This document shows, piece by piece, positions 61,055 through 64,000 of a DNA stretch of 64,000 nt (position 1 is its first letter; each line of letters begins with the position of its first letter). The notes under the pieces were generated by a model, which had not been told where the DNA came from, searched no databases, and saw only the letters and a program-made list of their open reading frames with translations. Made by a program: the position numbers and the translations under genes. This DNA comes from Hevea brasiliensis (lineage: Eukaryota; Streptophyta; Magnoliopsida; Malpighiales; Euphorbiaceae), in NCBI RefSeq assembly GCF_030052815.1, contig NC_079499.1, forward strand, positions 104,814,480 to 104,878,479, in the 5' to 3' direction.

Positions 61055-62300
61055 TGATTATTAAATAAGTGCGAGCTCGGTAGCTAGCTCTCTCTGCTCC
61101 TTAGCTAGCTCTCCACGTATATGGATGTACGTCTCACCTTCACTCGGATCCTGATTAAGCTATTTCTAGCTAGCCGCCTATTTACGCGAACAGCCTGCTA
61201 GAGAAAATCGATCATTAATTACATCAGCTTTTAGAGTCTGTTTGGAGGCAGAGAAAGTGAATGAAAGAGAAAAGAAACAAAATCAACAAGCTTATCCGTC
61301 CATAACTCCATTTATCCTTAATTCCTTCCTCTATTTTTTTCACAATATCTGTTTATTATCATTATTGCTCCACACACTTGAATTTCTTTACAATTTTATT
61401 ATCTTAAAACAGGTATTGCTTCCTTTTTTTTCCCTGTGTTTAAACTTGTTTTGCTCATATCTCCTTTTGATTCCATCACAAACTCTTTTCCTCCTCTTCT
61501 TCTTCTTCTTTTCCCAGTAGTTTCTTGTCAACTAAACAGGAAAAAAAAAAAACAATTACTAAAGAAAAAGAAAACAAGATCCTTTTAGAAATTGATATCT
61601 TGAATCTCATTTTCATTTTCCTGCGGTTTTTCTGGGCAACCAAACAGTGCGAAGAAAGATTAAAAAAAGAAAAAAAAAAAAGAAGAGATTGTAGAAAAGT
61701 GGGAGAAGCATACGAGTTTTCTTATCCAGTTAGGAAATAGAAATGGCGAGTAAAATCGCCTTCGCCTGCGATCAACAGGAAAGAAACAGGTCAATGACAA
61801 TTGAGATATTCCCGAGAAAAAAATAAAAGAAAAGGTTTCAGAGAATTTAACCTTTCGCGAGGAGAGACGAGTGGCAAATAGAATCTGAGGAGGTTAAGTA
61901 GAGAGAAATAATTGAGAAAAGGAAGGAGAAGGATTTCTTGGAGAGAGAGAGAGTATGTGACAGTCTGTTCGTATAGAGAGAGTAGACGCGGGAGAGAAGG
62001 GAAAGAGAGAATTAGGAAGAAAGAAAATGAGAGAGAAGAGGGAGTGTGAACTGGGAGGAGAGACACGTGGCGACGATGCGGCTATTTAGGATGGAGGGAA
62101 GAAATGGTGGTAGTTTTGAACGCGTCATAATGGTGAAAAATGATTGGAAGCCCCTTCTTTTCGAGAAATTATGATAGCATATAATTGCGTCTTTTTTGCC
62201 GTTTGGTTTTCTTCTGGGTCTTCTATTGGTCAACTTTCTTTACACCAATTCTCAGCTGACCTTCTTGCATTTGCAGGGTGGGATGGGTGGGACCCACTGG
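61055..62300 (-). promoter_or_regulatory. CALS5 upstream region with G-box/ABRE
   Basis: Less AT-rich than its surroundings. On the minus strand a long CT-rich tract (61932-62040) lies downstream of GCCACGTGT (CACGTG at 62064-62069), a G-box in ABRE-type context. The CT tract is where a plant transcription start and 5' leader would be expected, about 0.9 kb before the ATG, so a 5' untranslated intron is possible. No clear TATA box assigned. Start of transcription is inference. Confidence 0.45.
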
Positions 62301-64000
62301 AGATCTCTCTCTTTTATGAGAAATTATATAATGAATCTATTATCTCAAGTAGGTAATTATACGTGGAATGATAAATTAAATAATAATTAAATTAAAATAA
62401 ATTTTATAAAATTTAATTTTATTTATGTGTTAAAAATATTTTTTTTAAATGATGATTACTTTTTTATGCTATTGTTATTCTATATTAAGTACTAATATAG
62501 AATCATAGTTATATTATATAATATCTCTATCCTCAATCCTCACCTAAAAATGTAATTTTTTGCCAACTATGTGAGATGCAAAAACAGTAAAAAAAAAATT
62601 GGCTAATTACATAAAGCCCCCTAAAATTTATCTTGAATTATGTTAACATATTTATTTATTATTTCATAATTAGTAGTTTTTTAGTCTTATGCCAAAATTA
62701 ATGAAAAATTAAAAGAAAAATTATCTGGCTAAAATATTTTCATGTTATAATAATTCATATTAGTAGTTTGATAAAGTTATTGCAATGAAATATACATCGT
62801 CTACTGGTTATGATTATGGGATATTTAAGTTTATATGTTTTTAATAGATATATTTTAGCTGAAAAAAAAAAAAGCAAAAGGATATTGGTGAAATGGAGAC
62901 TAGCATATATTTACATGATATCTGTTTGACATTGCGATTCAAATTGTTTTTTGAAAAGGGTATATTTCAAAAATTATTGAAAAAAAAAATTATTTTAAAA
63001 TTTTATTATTAAAAAATTTAATAATAATTATTGAATTTTAATTTAATGATATTAAAATTATTTTTTAAAATAAAAAAAAAAAACAATAAATGCAAGCCAC
63101 ATAATCTACTTTTGAAACTTTTGTCTAATATGTTAGAATAATCAACCGTTTCAATATGTATGGGTGAGGTGACTTTCATATTTCAAAAAATTTGATATCC
63201 ATTTAATTCGATTGAAATCAGACCATATATATATACAACGACGGTTACACCAGCAGTTTGCCGCGGTTTGGTACAATATTACTTAATAATTAATATATAT
63301 ACATTGTACTTAACAATTTATATATATTCATGATATAAAAAATAATAACAAAATCAGTAAAATGTCAAATTTGTTAATGTTTATCTTTTTTATAGGTCTT
63401 AACAATTCAAACATTATATATATATATATGGTGATAATTAAAAAAACAAAAAGAATTAGATTAATATCAGTAATGTAGTTTATTTAACGATAAATTTAAT
63501 CTCAATTATAGAATTATGACACGGTTAAAATTAAATAAATAAAATATTAGTCTTTATCGAGGTTATTATTGTTATTTTTGTAATTAATGTTTTATTTTAT
63601 AATTATTTTTTCAATTAATAGAAAAAATAAATAATAAAATAAATAAGAATAGAAATTCTCTTATTCTATTAGAATTATATCATCTCATAATTATTTATAA
63701 TTATTTATGTCTTTAACATAAAGTTAGAATAAAAAAAAAAATTCGTATGTGGGTGCTTTCTAACTTTTCAATAGAAAAAAGAGTGACTAATTTTATTAAT
63801 TTTATGATCAATTATATTTTACAGCTCACGTTAACGACATTTAATCAATATTTGATTATATTTTAAGAATTTATTCTTTTGTTTTATGTCATTAAATATA
63901 AAATTAATTAAAAATAATAAATATAAAATTTTTTAATGATGCAAATATAGTTAGAATAAGTATATTTTACATAAAAAAAATTAAAATACATTTAATTAAA
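62301..64000. other. AT-rich intergenic DNA
   Basis: No gene, RNA or transposon structure recognised; poly-A/T runs and short TA repeats only (for example 63414-63429). Confidence 0.5.

Noticed and set aside
61242..61740. Two short plus-strand frames upstream of CALS5
   Set aside because: Low-complexity Phe/Leu- and Lys-rich translations of homopolymer-rich DNA.

Overview
The window reads as nuclear DNA of a flowering plant, almost certainly a woody eudicot: very AT-rich, intron-split genes with GT-AG junctions, LTR retrotransposons of plant-specific lineages, and a plant callose synthase. I lean towards Euphorbiaceae from the general feel of the kinase and BTB sequences, but nothing in the sequence proves it.

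Layout. (1) 1-1769: unassigned AT-rich DNA. (2) 1770-4197 and 11778-27456 are two copies of one ~2.4 kb block carrying the last exon of a BTB/POZ-type gene. Both copies share the same nonsense codons, so the exon died before the block was duplicated. The second copy is split by a nearly complete, slightly damaged Athila-type (Ty3/gypsy) retrotransposon (11983-25236, coding on the minus strand) with a CTTTT target-site duplication; the first copy preserves the empty site. (3) 4198-8600: remains of a Tat/Ogre-type element (tandem-repeat 3' region, polypurine tract, LTR of about 2.7 kb), followed by a 43-bp-arm hairpin and a truncated kinase copy (8716-9630). (4) 28-37 kb: repeat-rich upstream DNA, an apparently complete eight-exon receptor-like cytoplasmic kinase gene (30372-32946) with DFS in place of DFG and a hAT-like MITE in an intron, a third BTB fragment, and two rearranged kinase fragments in opposite orientations. 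(5) 38755-41493: a solo LTR, chromovirus/Tekay-like, flanked by TTTAA duplications. (6) 42192-61054, minus strand: a callose synthase 5 (CALS5/GSL2) orthologue that I could resolve into 42 exons adding up to about 1,920 codons. (7) 61055-64000: CALS5 upstream region with a G-box/ABRE, then AT-rich DNA.

The kinase/BTB/retroelement half is a local tandem-duplication nursery in which paired filled and empty sites give the order of events. The callose synthase half is a conserved housekeeping-scale gene for pollen-wall formation. In this sequence it carries a one-base insertion in exon 20, a GA instead of GT donor at exon 22 and two GC donors (exons 6 and 7). These are either sequence errors or the start of decay and are the most checkable surprises here. 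I found no previously unknown enzymatic system; the most interesting material is the nested insertion history and these CALS5 anomalies.
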